Shown in pieces: positions 17,285 to 26,434 of a DNA stretch of 64,000 bases. The DNA is from Chitinophaga solisilvae (GTDB lineage Bacteria; Bacteroidota; Bacteroidia; Chitinophagales; Chitinophagaceae), in contig NZ_JAABOK010000009.1 of NCBI RefSeq assembly GCF_009928525.1, positions 124,001 to 188,000 of the forward strand, written 5' to 3'. The notes beneath the pieces are model-generated. The model did not search any database. It had not been told where the DNA came from and was given only the letters and a program-made list of their open reading frames with translations. The stretch's first letter is position 1. Every line of letters starts with the position of its first letter. A program made the position numbers and the translations under genes.

Positions 17285-17536
17285 GTAGCCTATTTTGCAC
17301 AGAAAACCAACCTGTCGCCTAATTATTTCGGAGATCTGATTAAGCATTTTACCGGCGAATCGCCCATTGAGCATATCCATAATTTTGTTTTAAATCAAGC
17401 AAAAGACAAGCTCAGGAATACGTCACTTTCTATCAGCGAAATCTCTTACAGTCTGGGTTTTGATTATCCCAATTATTTTGCAAAGTTCTTCCGCAAGAAA
17501 ACAGGCATGTCACCCAAGGTGTTCAGGGTAATGTAA
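17285..17536 (+). pseudogene. AraC-family regulator, C-terminal HTH only (5' truncated)
   Basis: An open frame without a start (open from about 17270) encodes 83 residues, VAYFAQKTNLSPNYFGDLIK…SLSISEISYSLGFDYPNYFA…KFFRKKTGMSPKVFRVM. This is the double-HTH DNA-binding domain of AraC regulators with its terminal FKKxTGxSPxxFR-like motif. The effector domain is missing, and the sequence changes abruptly into the traG relic around 17276-17284, so a deletion or insertion junction lies there. The intact gene presumably controlled the hydrolase genes that follow 180 bp downstream. Confidence 0.85.
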
Positions 17537-17719
17537 TCTAAAGCAACCGGCTAACTTAAGTACACTGCAACCTAAACAGTTGCTTTTCTGTTTTAAGGAA
17601 ATTACAAATCAGTAAAAAGTCTCCTTTTTTGAGTAATCTGTCTACGTTTCAGGAACGTGACTGTATCTAATTTTGTTTTATCAAAAAAACAAGAAGTATA
17701 ACTTTAAAAACAGAATGTC

Positions 17720-18637
17720 ATGTCACAAGAAAAAATAAGTATCAAAAACGGAAATGGACAAGGTATTACCTTATCAGCCATTATCAATTTCCCGGAAGGG
17801 TTTGATAAAAGCAAAAAATACGCAGTTGTAGTTGTTTCTCATCCCGGTGGTGGTGTAAAGGAACAAGCGGCCGGATTGTACGCGAAAAAATTATCGGAAA
17901 ACGGTTTGCTTACTATTGCTTACGATGCTTCCTACCAGGGTGAAAGTACCGGTGAGCCTCGTCAATTGGAGAATCCTTATATCAGAACAGAGGATGTAAG
18001 TGCAGTAATAGATTACCTGACCACACTTCCATATGTGGATGCTGAAAAAATAGGTGCAATGGGCATCTGTGCTGGTGCAGGCTATACCGCAAATGCAGCC
18101 ATCAATGACCATCGTATAAAAGCAGTCGGAATGGTAAGCGCTGTAAACATCGGTTCCATGTTCCGTAATGGATGGAATAACAATGTAAAGGATGCGGATG
18201 CAATGCCATACCTGATAGCTGGCGCAACGGCCAGAACCAATGATGCAAAAGAAGGGTTGCAGACCATGCCTTTGGCTCCGATGAAGGAAGAAGATGCGCC
18301 CAATGAGGAATTAAGAGAAGCGTGGGAATACTATCATACCAGCCGTTGCCAATATCCTACCGCACCGGGATGGGCAACATTAAGAAGCCTGACACAGATT
18401 ATTACCTATGATGCCTATAACAAAGCCGATGCATTTTTCACGCAGCCTTTACTGGCCATCGTAGGAAGTGTTGCCGGAAGTGCATGGATGAGCGATGACC
18501 TGCTAAAAATCGCTGCCAGTACTGATAAGAAAAAATATATCATAGAGGGTGCAAACCATATGTCCCTTTACGACAGGGAAAATTATGTGAACGAAGCTGT
18601 ATCCCAATTGGATCCTTTCTTCTCCGAAAAATTGTAA
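17720..18637 (+). CDS. Alpha/beta hydrolase with cysteine nucleophile elbow (DLH-like), copy 1
   Basis: 305 residues, no signal peptide, so probably cytoplasmic. The nucleophile elbow is GIC117AGAG, where serine hydrolases have GxSxG. An oxyanion-type VSHPGGGVKEQ occurs near residue 40, the acid is probably in the strand before H280, and H280 is in GANHMSLYD. The arrangement is that of dienelactone hydrolase/YcjY-like proteins (about 300 aa). The substrate is unknown. A second paralogue follows after 21 bp and an SDR afterwards, so the set looks like a small detoxification or catabolic operon formerly under the truncated AraC regulator. Confidence 0.85.
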   Translation: MSQEKISIKNGNGQGITLSAIINFPEGFDKSKKYAVVVVSHPGGGVKEQAAGLYAKKLSENGLLTIAYDASYQGESTGEPRQLENPYIRTEDVSAVIDYLTTLPYVDAEKIGAMGICAGAGYTANAAINDHRIKAVGMVSAVNIGSMFRNGWNNNVKDADAMPYLIAGATARTNDAKEGLQTMPLAPMKEEDAPNEELREAWEYYHTSRCQYPTAPGWATLRSLTQIITYDAYNKADAFFTQPLLAIVGSVAGSAWMSDDLLKIAASTDKKKYIIEGANHMSLYDRENYVNEAVSQLDPFFSEKL

Positions 18638-18658
18638 TTCAATAGTAAATTTCATAGA

Positions 18659-19582
18659 ATGCAAAAATCAGTGAAGTTTAAAGCCCTTTATTGGGATATA
18701 GCAGCAGATTTACTTTTCCCACCTGATTTTGACGAAAATAAAATATATCCGACCATTATCAGCGCGCACCCTATTGGCAGTTGTAAGGAGCAAACCTCTG
18801 GCAATATTTATGGAAAAGCATTGGCAGAAGCAGGCTTTGTCGTATTGGCATTTGACGCATCTTTTCAGGGGGCAAGCGGTGGTGAACCACGGTTTATTGA
18901 AGACCCTACTATTCGGGTAGAAGATTTTCGCTGTGTTTGCGATTACCTGGTTACGCTTCCGTTTGTAGATGAAAACCGTATTGGTGTGTTAGGTATTTGC
19001 GGAGGAGGTGGTTATTCCATCAGCGCTGCCAGGTCAGAACGCCGCATCAAGGCGGTGGTGAGCATCACCGGCGTAAATTTTGGCCGCCTTTGTCGTGAGG
19101 GCTTTGCAGGCTACGATCCGATTGGTACCCTTGAGGCAATTGCGTTGCAACGCACTGCCGAAGCGCGTGGCGCCCAATTGCGTGTGGACGGACTGCTGCC
19201 ACCCTCGGTAGAAGAAGGCAGGAATCTAGGGATTACTGATATTGATGTATTAGAAGCTACAGATTACTATAAAACCTCTCGTGGCGCACAGCCGCATGGT
19301 GCTACCAGCGCCCTGTTTTCGCACCGTGCAACAGCTGTAGACTGGGATGCGTTTATCAATGCAGAAACGCTGCTTACTCAACCTTTACTGGTTGTAATTG
19401 GAGATAAACCTGGCGGTTTTGGCGCTTATCGCGATGGGCTGGAGATTTATGGTCGTGCAGCTTCTGTGAAAAAAGAAATACTGGTTCTGGAAGGTTATTC
19501 TCATTACGATTTGTATGATAAACCGGAACCAGTAAATGCAGCATTGAACAAATTAATTCCCTTTTTCAAAGAAAATTTATAA
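18659..19582 (+). CDS. Alpha/beta hydrolase with cysteine nucleophile elbow, copy 2
   Basis: 307 residues and clearly paralogous to the preceding gene, with the same block order: SAHPIGSCKEQTSGNIYGKA, FDASFQGASGGEPRFIEDP, the elbow GIC114GGGGY, and H282 in GYSHYDLYDKPEPV. It has no signal peptide. The duplicated pair differs mainly in the cap region (about residues 150-230), so the two enzymes may differ in substrate. A strong hairpin follows the stop (19598-19634) and should end this two-gene unit. Confidence 0.85.
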   Translation: MQKSVKFKALYWDIAADLLFPPDFDENKIYPTIISAHPIGSCKEQTSGNIYGKALAEAGFVVLAFDASFQGASGGEPRFIEDPTIRVEDFRCVCDYLVTLPFVDENRIGVLGICGGGGYSISAARSERRIKAVVSITGVNFGRLCREGFAGYDPIGTLEAIALQRTAEARGAQLRVDGLLPPSVEEGRNLGITDIDVLEATDYYKTSRGAQPHGATSALFSHRATAVDWDAFINAETLLTQPLLVVIGDKPGGFGAYRDGLEIYGRAASVKKEILVLEGYSHYDLYDKPEPVNAALNKLIPFFKENL

Positions 19583-19597
19583 AGGGTAATTTCATGT

Positions 19598-19634
19598 AAC
19601 GAAATAACGCAGGCTTGCATTATTTCGTTGTTTT
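19598..19634 (+). terminator. Hairpin terminator after the tandem hydrolases
   Basis: AACGAAATAA (19598-19607) pairs perfectly with TTATTTCGTT (19620-19629), with an inner GCA/TGC pairing, followed by GTTTTC. The T-tract is short. Confidence 0.65.
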
Positions 19635-19683
19635 CATAGTTTATTAGCATATATATACTATTACAGCATAAATAAAAAATAAG

Positions 19684-20319
19684 ATGGCAACAAAAATTTT
19701 AATGTTAGGTGCTGGAGGAGCAATTGCCCGGCATGTAATTGACTATCTTAAAGACGAAAAGAATGTTAAACTAACCTTGTTTGCAAGGAATACAGGAGGT
19801 CTGGCAGAACAAGCTCCCAATGCCAGCATCATCAAAGGCGATGTACTGCACAAGTCCGATCTGGACAACGCTGTCAAAGGACAGGAGATTGTATATGCAA
19901 ATCTTGCCGGTCAGATTGATAAAATGGCAGGAGAAATCGTTAAATCAATGGAAACCGCTGGAGTAAAACGTTTAATATTCATTACCTCTTTGGGAATCTA
20001 TAATGAGATACCGGGCAAATTCGGACAATGGAATGAACGGATGATCGGCTCCGACTTGATTCGCTATCGTCACGCAGCCGATATTATCGAGGCTTCTTCA
20101 TTGGACTATACCATTATCCGCCCATCCTGGTTGACTGACAAAAATGAAACAGCTTACGAAACCACACAGAAAGGAGAACCATTCGTAGGAACCGAAGTGG
20201 CAAGAAAAGCTGTTGCAGCCTACATCGTAAATATTATAGAACATCCCGGAAAAGATGTAAAAGCGAGTGTAGGTATTAATAAGCCCGGTGTTTACGGAGA
20301 TAAACCAGGTTTCTATTAA
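19684..20319 (+). CDS. NAD(P)-binding atypical SDR / NmrA-like reductase
   Basis: 211 residues with an N-terminal dinucleotide-binding motif (MLGAGGAIARHVIDYL; GxGGxIxxxV), an acidic/basic switch at LTLFARNTGG, then VYANLAG and LIFITSLGIYNEIPG. It lacks a clear YxxxK catalytic pair, as in atypical SDRs of the NAD(P)H-binding (PF13460) group. RPSWLTD marks the substrate-side loop. It sits downstream of the hydrolase pair but behind its terminator. The function is probably a small-molecule reductase or redox sensor; the substrate is unknown. Confidence 0.82.
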   Translation: MATKILMLGAGGAIARHVIDYLKDEKNVKLTLFARNTGGLAEQAPNASIIKGDVLHKSDLDNAVKGQEIVYANLAGQIDKMAGEIVKSMETAGVKRLIFITSLGIYNEIPGKFGQWNERMIGSDLIRYRHAADIIEASSLDYTIIRPSWLTDKNETAYETTQKGEPFVGTEVARKAVAAYIVNIIEHPGKDVKASVGINKPGVYGDKPGFY

Positions 20320-20483
20320 AAATGAAGGAAAAGGAGAAAAGAAAGGTTTAAAGCTATAACGGATGCAATATGGGCAATGAGCTCACTACATTTCCCAATA
20401 CACCTTAATTACTGTAGTTGAATTAGTATATTTGAAATTATATACGATAAAAATATTCATCCAACGCAAACAATAGTTTTATT

Positions 20484-20921
20484 TTGGACGCTGATAATAT
20501 TATAAAATTTAACAGGTTGATTCCTGAATTGCAGGTAAATGATATTGCTGATTCTAAACTATTTTATATAGAACAGTTGGGGTTTACATTAGAATACGAA
20601 AGAGAAGAGGACTGTTTTGCATTAATTTCCTATGAAGGTGCTCAATTGATGCTTGAACAGGATTCTTCAACCGCCTGGACTACTGCTCCGCTTGATTTTC
20701 CCAGAGGCCGGGGTATTAATTTTCAGATTGAAGTAAGCTGTTTAGATACAATTATTGATAAAATTGAGGTCAGTCAATTATCCTATTTTGAAAAACCAGC
20801 TGAACAATGGTACAGGATTAATGCTATCGAAGAGGGCGTTAAGGAACTCCTGATTCAAGACCCTGACGGATATCTATTGCGATTTCAGCAATATCTCGGA
20901 GAACGGAAGGTTAAGGAGTGA
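20484..20921 (+). CDS. VOC-superfamily (glyoxalase/bleomycin-resistance-like) protein
   Basis: About 145 residues of paired beta-alpha-beta-beta-beta modules: LIPELQVNDIADSKLFYIEQ, ALISYEGAQLMLEQ, then GRGINFQIEVSC and a terminal QDPDGYLLRFQQYLG. This pattern is typical of bleomycin-binding (BLMT/Ble) and related VOC proteins. No ATG is available; the frame begins at TTG (20484-20486), and any start slightly upstream would also be non-ATG. Antibiotic sequestration or an unknown glyoxalase-type reaction are both possible. Confidence 0.8.
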   Translation: MDADNIIKFNRLIPELQVNDIADSKLFYIEQLGFTLEYEREEDCFALISYEGAQLMLEQDSSTAWTTAPLDFPRGRGINFQIEVSCLDTIIDKIEVSQLSYFEKPAEQWYRINAIEEGVKELLIQDPDGYLLRFQQYLGERKVKE

Positions 20922-20983
20922 CTGCTCCATTCATTCTGCAAAATGTTAATAATCCCTTAATACACACACTAAAAATTTGCGCT

Positions 20984-20991
20984 TATGTTTG
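20984..20991 (+). promoter_or_regulatory. -7 promoter element upstream of the ECF sigma gene
   Basis: TATGTTTG fits the Bacteroidetes -7 consensus TANNTTTG and lies 24 bp before the sigma-factor ATG. No convincing -33 element could be seen. Confidence 0.45.
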
Positions 20992-21015
20992 CGGTTGTGA
21001 AAATAGTGGCAAACT

Positions 21016-21600
21016 ATGCGATTACCCTTAGCTGAACAATCGGATGTAATATTGCTGGATGAATGCAGAAAAGACAATACCAGGGCTTACGATATACTGT
21101 TCAACCGATATTCGGGGAAGCTATATCACTATGCCCTGAAATACATCCGCGACGAAGCCAGGGCCGAAGAAGCCATGATGGACCTGATGTTCTGGCTGTG
21201 GGATAAACGTCATCAGCTGGCATCAGATGTACAACTGGCGCCCTATCTGTTCAGAGCCATGAAGCATGCGGTAATTAAAGTGTTAACCCGTCATCCGGCT
21301 CAGACTGTACCCCTCGATTTCGCAGACAATACCGCCATTGAAGACGCTGGCAACCGCCTGCGCGAAACAGAACTCACCACCCTGTATCAGGAAAAGCTGA
21401 ATGCTCTCAGCCAGCAGCGGCAAAAGGTATTCCGCCTGAGCAGGCATGATAATATGAGTCATGCGGAAATCGCAAAGGAAATGAATCTCTCCCTGTTCAC
21501 GGTGAAAAATCATATCAAGGCATCCCTCACTTATTTCCGCGCTGAACTGAAGGACTACATAGATATTTCAGGAGTGGTGATCTTAGCATTTTTTCTCTGA
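21016..21600 (+). CDS. ECF-type RNA polymerase sigma factor
   Basis: 194 residues. Region 2 (AYDILFNRYSGKLYHYALKY, then MMDLMFWLWDKR) and region 4 (LSQQRQKVFRLSRHDNMSHA, EIAKEMNLSLFTVKNHI) are both present, as in the Bacteroidota-expanded ECF family. A hydrophobic C-terminal tail (DISGVVILAFFL) is usual in this clade. It is paired with a FecR-like gene 82 bp downstream and a STN-type TonB receptor. In such trios the receptor signals through FecR to release the sigma factor, which then transcribes the transport operon. Confidence 0.95.
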   Translation: MRLPLAEQSDVILLDECRKDNTRAYDILFNRYSGKLYHYALKYIRDEARAEEAMMDLMFWLWDKRHQLASDVQLAPYLFRAMKHAVIKVLTRHPAQTVPLDFADNTAIEDAGNRLRETELTTLYQEKLNALSQQRQKVFRLSRHDNMSHAEIAKEMNLSLFTVKNHIKASLTYFRAELKDYIDISGVVILAFFL

Positions 21601-21682
21601 AAAAATATTTTTCCTGCCATTAGCCCCCACGCATTTTTTTTGGCCTTTATATAGTAGGTGATCGGTTTTTCACCTGTATAAC

Positions 21683-22666
21683 ATGGCAAATATCACAAGA
21701 GCACTTTTATTAAAATATCTCGATAACAACTGCAGTGATGCAGAAAAAAATATCGTGGAAGCATGCCTGCAACAGCCGGAAGGTAAGGCTATGCTGGATC
21801 TGCTGCTGGAAGAGCGTATGCAGCAGGATATGGAAGACAGCATGGATGCTCCGGTAGATATAGCCAGGCAGCAGCAATGGGCAGCGAATATGCATACCCG
21901 CATAAGGAGAGGAGAGGCGGTAAAGCCGCTGAAAAAACGTTATTATATAGCAGCCGCTGTTGCCGCATCCATACTGCTGCTGGCAGGCGTATTTACCTTC
22001 TTTAATAACGGCCGCTCTGAAAGAACAGTGCCGTTATTGGCTCTGCAACAGAATAAAGCAGGAGAACGGAAGATTATTCACCTGAGTGATGGTTCTGCCA
22101 TTCACCTGGGAGCAGCCAGTCAGTTACAATACCCCGAACAATTTACCGGGGCTACGCGGGAGATTACGCTGTCAGGGGAGGCGTTTTTTGATATCGCTGC
22201 AGACCCGGCGCATCCTTTCATTATACATACCGGTACTATTGCTACCACCGTATTAGGTACCTCTTTTAAAATCGCTGCATTTGAAGGGCAGCCGCTGATA
22301 GTATCCGTGGCAACCGGAAAGGTACGTGTGGAGGACCGCAACCGGGGCCAGTTGGCGGTCCTCACCGCCGGTAAACAGGTAAGCTGGAACAATGAACAGG
22401 CCTTACTGGAAGATATCCGTGCAGAAGACCTGGCAGGATGGCAAAACGGCCGCCTGGTATTTAATAACCAGTCATTACTGGAGGTGGCTGCTACCCTGGA
22501 AAGATGGTATGATGTGAAGATTCACTTCAGTCGTCCGAAAAAGTCAAAGGAAAAAGTAACAGTCACTTTGTTCGCCGGTGCTGCGCTTAAAGCAACTCTG
22601 CAGACACTGGCAGCGGGAAATAATTTTACCTGGTCAGCGAAAGGCCGTGAAATATATATTCACTAA
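21683..22666 (+). CDS. FecR-family anti-sigma/sigma regulator
   Basis: 327 residues. An N-terminal cytoplasmic domain (about 1-85) interacts with sigma, a single membrane segment lies near 90-108 (YIAAAVAASILLLAGVFTFF), then a periplasmic FecR domain (IIHLSDGSAIHLGAASQLQY, GEAFFDIAADPAHPFIIHTG, TTVLGTSFKIAAF) and a C-terminal secretin/STN-like DUF4974 domain (LLEVAATLERWYDVKIHF). It relays substrate binding by the outer-membrane receptor encoded next. The domain set is complete. Confidence 0.95.
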   Translation: MANITRALLLKYLDNNCSDAEKNIVEACLQQPEGKAMLDLLLEERMQQDMEDSMDAPVDIARQQQWAANMHTRIRRGEAVKPLKKRYYIAAAVAASILLLAGVFTFFNNGRSERTVPLLALQQNKAGERKIIHLSDGSAIHLGAASQLQYPEQFTGATREITLSGEAFFDIAADPAHPFIIHTGTIATTVLGTSFKIAAFEGQPLIVSVATGKVRVEDRNRGQLAVLTAGKQVSWNNEQALLEDIRAEDLAGWQNGRLVFNNQSLLEVAATLERWYDVKIHFSRPKKSKEKVTVTLFAGAALKATLQTLAAGNNFTWSAKGREIYIH

Positions 22667-22715
22667 CGCTATAATAAAACAATATGCATTAAAAGTATAC
22701 ATTAAAAATAAAAAA

Positions 22716-22748
22716 CGTCCCTGCCTGCGTTGGACCGCAACAGGAACG
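22716..22748 (+). terminator. Imperfect hairpin between fecR and the TonB-receptor operon
   Basis: CGTCCCTGCCTGCG can pair with CGCAACAGGAACG with mismatches. It lies in the 189-bp gap and may be a partial terminator separating regulator from structural-gene transcription. Confidence 0.35.
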
Positions 22749-22855
22749 CTTAAAAGTTGAACGGTCTGCCAAAAGTTTTCTCAGGACCAGCAGCAGCCGA
22801 ATTATTAACAGATTTCCCGGTATAAAACCGGGCTTAACTATCAATATTCAAAAGT

Positions 22856-25800
22856 ATGGAAAAAGGATTAAAAAAAGATCCTTTAGGATTTTTCGTGGAA
22901 CCAGTGCCCGAAAGCTTTGAATTTGTGTTAAAGCCCAGTGGTGCAGGTTCTCCTCCTGCCTCCTGTAAGCTCAGACACAAAATTTACTTCCTGATGAAAT
23001 GCTCATTTATTGTTTTGGCAGCACAGCTTACCTTCGTAAGCCTGTTGTTTGCTGACAACCTCAGGAGCCAGGATCTTTCCCGCCGCCTGAATCTTGATCT
23101 GAAAGATGCAGATGTCAGAGCAAGTTTGCTGAAGATAGAGCGCGAAACCGGTGTGAACTTCCTGCTGCCGGAAGCACTGCTGGCTACGGTGAACAAAAAA
23201 GTTAATCTCCGTAAGGAAGATATTACCGTGAAAGATGCCATTGCTGGGGTGCTGAGTGGTACTTCGCTCGAATATCATCTGCTGAATGGTTATGTAGTAG
23301 TTGCCAGAAAAAAAATTCCGGTGAAAATATCCGGCCGTATCCTCGAGAGCAAAACCAAAGAACCGCTGCCGGGTGTATCTGTCCGCGTAAAAAATAGTGC
23401 CGGCGGCGCCGCCTCTGATCTCCATGGTAACTTTACCGTGGAAATTCCCTCTGAAGGAGCTGTCCTGGTATTTTCACTGATGGGATATGAATCCAGAGAA
23501 GTGAAGGTAATGGGTAATACAGCACCTGTCATCATATTGCTGGAGGTGAGCACACGCACCCTGGGTGAAGTGCAGGTACAGGCACGTCGTAAAACCAATA
23601 CAGAGATTACAGTGCTCCAGGAAAGAAGAAACGCTGCCATTGTACAGGATGCCATCTCTGCACAACAAATAGAAAGAACGGCTTCTATCACCACTACGCA
23701 GGCACTACAGCGGGTAAGCGGGGTTACTGTCACGGATGATAAATATGTGGCTATCCGTGGTCTGGGAGACAGAAGTGTGATCGGTCAGCTGAACGGAGTA
23801 CGCCTGGCTTCTTCTGATCCCGACAGGTCCTCCATTCCGCTGGATCTCGTACCGGCATCTCTCCTCGATAACATCACTATCTATAAAACGGTTACGCCGG
23901 ACAAGCCTGCAGATGCTGCTGCGGGTATCGTGGAATTGAAAACGAAATCAGTACCGGATAAAAGAACGCTGGAAGTTATTGCACAAACGGGTTTTAACTC
24001 CAACATCGGCCCCGGTGGCCGCATGAACAGCTTCTATAACAGTGATCTCGGTTTCCTGGGAAATAAGGTAAACAAGAAAAATCTGAGCAGCGATTTCCTG
24101 GACCTGTCTAAACAGTATCCCGGCAGCCTGAACCAGATTCAGCAACTGATCTCCGAAAGCAATGGCAGCCCTGCTATGCAACGGGAAGCCGCCCGGATCA
24201 ATAAAATTATGCATGCCTTTGATCCGGTGCTGACTACACGTTACAAAACAGCGCCGCTTAACCAGCTGTATTCTGTTACCTATGGTAACAGCTTTAAGGT
24301 ATTCGGCAATAAAACACTGGGACTCGTTGCCGGCGCTAACTACTATCGCCGCACTACCGACGTATATGGCGGAGACCTGACACAATACAGTATTTACCAG
24401 GGTGTAACCACAGGCAATCCGGACCTGTACAGCCCGCGGAATATCCCCAACTATATCACCCCCAATAACCTGTATATGGGTAAATATCAAACCTATAAAG
24501 AAAATACAGGCACAGAAACATTGAACTATGGCATACTCACAGGTTTGACTTTCCGCTTCGACAAGCGAAATGAAATCAGTATGCAATATATGGGCAGCTG
24601 GGGCAGTGAAGCACAGGCTGTCAATATGCACGGAAAGTACGAGTATTCCGGCTTACCGGGCGAGGTGAACAGCACTATTTACTCACTCAAGCAAACCCGT
24701 CGTTACCTGAATACTTTCAACCTGCAGGGTGAACATAAGTTCCTGGAAGGACAATATGCGCCAAGGCTGAGCTATAATCTGGCTTCTTCTACATCGGCAC
24801 AAAACGATCCGGACTTCCGTTTTGTTACGCTGACAGATTACAAGCCCCGTGGCGGCGGTTTCTATACCCTTCCCAGCAACGGAGTGAAGGTATATTCGGA
24901 ACATCTGTATGCGTTGAACTCAGGTTATGTGAATGGTTATGGTACGTATGGCATCATCCAGGCAGAACCCAACGGCCGTCGCTGGCGTCAGCTGAACGAA
25001 ACCAACTGGAACTATAAAGCTGACCTGGTATTTCCCTTCCCGCTGTTCGGACAGAAACAGGAATTTAAAACCGGTTTCAACTACCTGAACCGCGACCGTA
25101 AGTTCCGGGAGAATATGATGTTCCTGCCGGGCTCCAACTTCGTACAGAACCGTTACAAGGCATTGTATGATGTAAATGGTAACCTGGATGCACTGGTAGG
25201 ACCTAAGGTAATCGGTATCCTGCAACCTGTGGGTGGTACCGGCGAAGGTGCTGATGCTATCGGCGGCTTCCTGTACAACACCCAGAAGTCTCCCAACAAC
25301 TACAACGGCTTCTTCGAAACCAATGCCTACTACGGTATGCTGGACCTGCATGTGCTGAAGCAACTGCGTATAGCCGGCGGCGTACGTTTCGAGAAAACCA
25401 ATATTCAATCTGCTGTAGATACCTCCAATGTATTCCTGGATCCGTCACTGACCGCCAAGGATGATAAGGGGAATAGCGTACCGTTAGCGCTGATTAATCC
25501 GAATACGGTATACAAAACGGTGTACAAGCCCTATTACGCAGTGAATATGACTTACACCTACCGGGAGGATATGAACTTCCGTCTGGCTTACAATACCACA
25601 CTGGCAAGACCGGAGCTGAGAGAGTTAACCAATGTGTTTGAATTCGATGCCTTCCAGATGGGCCTGGTGGTAGGTAATCCGCACCTGATCAACCAGCATA
25701 CGGAAAACCTGGACTTTCGCTGGGAATGGTTCCCTCATCCGGGAGAAGTAATTTCTGTCTCCGCTTTTGGCAAACGTATTAACAACCAGCTGGTGAAAGT

Positions 25801-26413
25801 ATTCAGCCTGAAAACGGATGGATTAGCGGCTAAATATCCGGAGTATCCCACTATTCAGTTCCAGAATGATCCTAACACAGGTATGGTGTGGGGGCTTGAA
25901 TTGGAACTCGTAAAGGATTTAGGAAGATTAACACCTGTGTTTAAAAACTTCTTCATAGGTGCTAACCTGCTGCTTGCGCAAAGCAGCATTAAGAAAACAA
26001 CAGCAAGGTACCAGGCCAGTAAATCGCTGGACAGAAATACACCGGAGAACAGCCCGCTGTTCGAACAGGCGCCTTATTCCATCAACGGCTGGCTGAACTA
26101 CAGGAATACGAAGTGGGGCACAGACCTGACTGCCACCTTTAATATGGTAGGAGAGCGTCTGGTGCAAATCAACCTTACGGGAGAACCTGATTTGTATACC
26201 CGTCCTGCACCGGTGCTCGACCTCATTTTCTCACAACAGCTGGGTAAGCGCTTACTGTTCAAAGGTTATGCTAAGAACATCCTGAACCCTGCCATTCAAA
26301 CCGTGTATGCCAATCCAGGTACAGGAGGATTCTGGTACGGGGAACGCTATATCAACCGCAGCTACAAACGTGGTGCTGAAATCATGATGGGATTCACTTA
26401 CAAGTTGTTCTAA
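22856..26413 (+). CDS. TonB-dependent receptor with N-terminal STN signalling domain
   Basis: 1185 residues. A long N-terminal stretch precedes the signal segment (about 43-66, FLMKCSFIVLAAQLTFVSLL). The STN domain follows (about 75-150, LNLDLKDADVRASLLKIERE…VNFLLPEAL), then a carboxypeptidase-regulatory-like domain (about 155-230), a plug (RVSGVTVTDDKYVAIRGLGD near 285-305) and a beta-barrel ending in MMGFTYKLF. STN contacts the FecR-like protein encoded upstream, so this receptor is the likely sensor. It is the first of eight co-directional structural genes (gap 21 bp to the next). The substrate is not evident. Confidence 0.93.
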   Translation: MEKGLKKDPLGFFVEPVPESFEFVLKPSGAGSPPASCKLRHKIYFLMKCSFIVLAAQLTFVSLLFADNLRSQDLSRRLNLDLKDADVRASLLKIERETGVNFLLPEALLATVNKKVNLRKEDITVKDAIAGVLSGTSLEYHLLNGYVVVARKKIPVKISGRILESKTKEPLPGVSVRVKNSAGGAASDLHGNFTVEIPSEGAVLVFSLMGYESREVKVMGNTAPVIILLEVSTRTLGEVQVQARRKTNTEITVLQERRNAAIVQDAISAQQIERTASITTTQALQRVSGVTVTDDKYVAIRGLGDRSVIGQLNGVRLASSDPDRSSIPLDLVPASLLDNITIYKTVTPDKPADAAAGIVELKTKSVPDKRTLEVIAQTGFNSNIGPGGRMNSFYNSDLGFLGNKVNKKNLSSDFLDLSKQYPGSLNQIQQLISESNGSPAMQREAARINKIMHAFDPVLTTRYKTAPLNQLYSVTYGNSFKVFGNKTLGLVAGANYYRRTTDVYGGDLTQYSIYQGVTTGNPDLYSPRNIPNYITPNNLYMGKYQTYKENTGTETLNYGILTGLTFRFDKRNEISMQYMGSWGSEAQAVNMHGKYEYSGLPGEVNSTIYSLKQTRRYLNTFNLQGEHKFLEGQYAPRLSYNLASSTSAQNDPDFRFVTLTDYKPRGGGFYTLPSNGVKVYSEHLYALNSGYVNGYGTYGIIQAEPNGRRWRQLNETNWNYKADLVFPFPLFGQKQEFKTGFNYLNRDRKFRENMMFLPGSNFVQNRYKALYDVNGNLDALVGPKVIGILQPVGGTGEGADAIGGFLYNTQKSPNNYNGFFETNAYYGMLDLHVLKQLRIAGGVRFEKTNIQSAVDTSNVFLDPSLTAKDDKGNSVPLALINPNTVYKTVYKPYYAVNMTYTYREDMNFRLAYNTTLARPELRELTNVFEFDAFQMGLVVGNPHLINQHTENLDFRWEWFPHPGEVISVSAFGKRINNQLVKVFSLKTDGLAAKYPEYPTIQFQNDPNTGMVWGLELELVKDLGRLTPVFKNFFIGANLLLAQSSIKKTTARYQASKSLDRNTPENSPLFEQAPYSINGWLNYRNTKWGTDLTATFNMVGERLVQINLTGEPDLYTRPAPVLDLIFSQQLGKRLLFKGYAKNILNPAIQTVYANPGTGGFWYGERYINRSYKRGAEIMMGFTYKLF

Positions 26414-26434
26414 AAACTCATTAAAAAGGAAGAT

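Noticed and set aside
23948..25408. Long minus-strand frames (227 and 162 codons)
   Set aside because: Antisense to the STN-type TonB receptor whose domains are clear; compositions are not protein-like.
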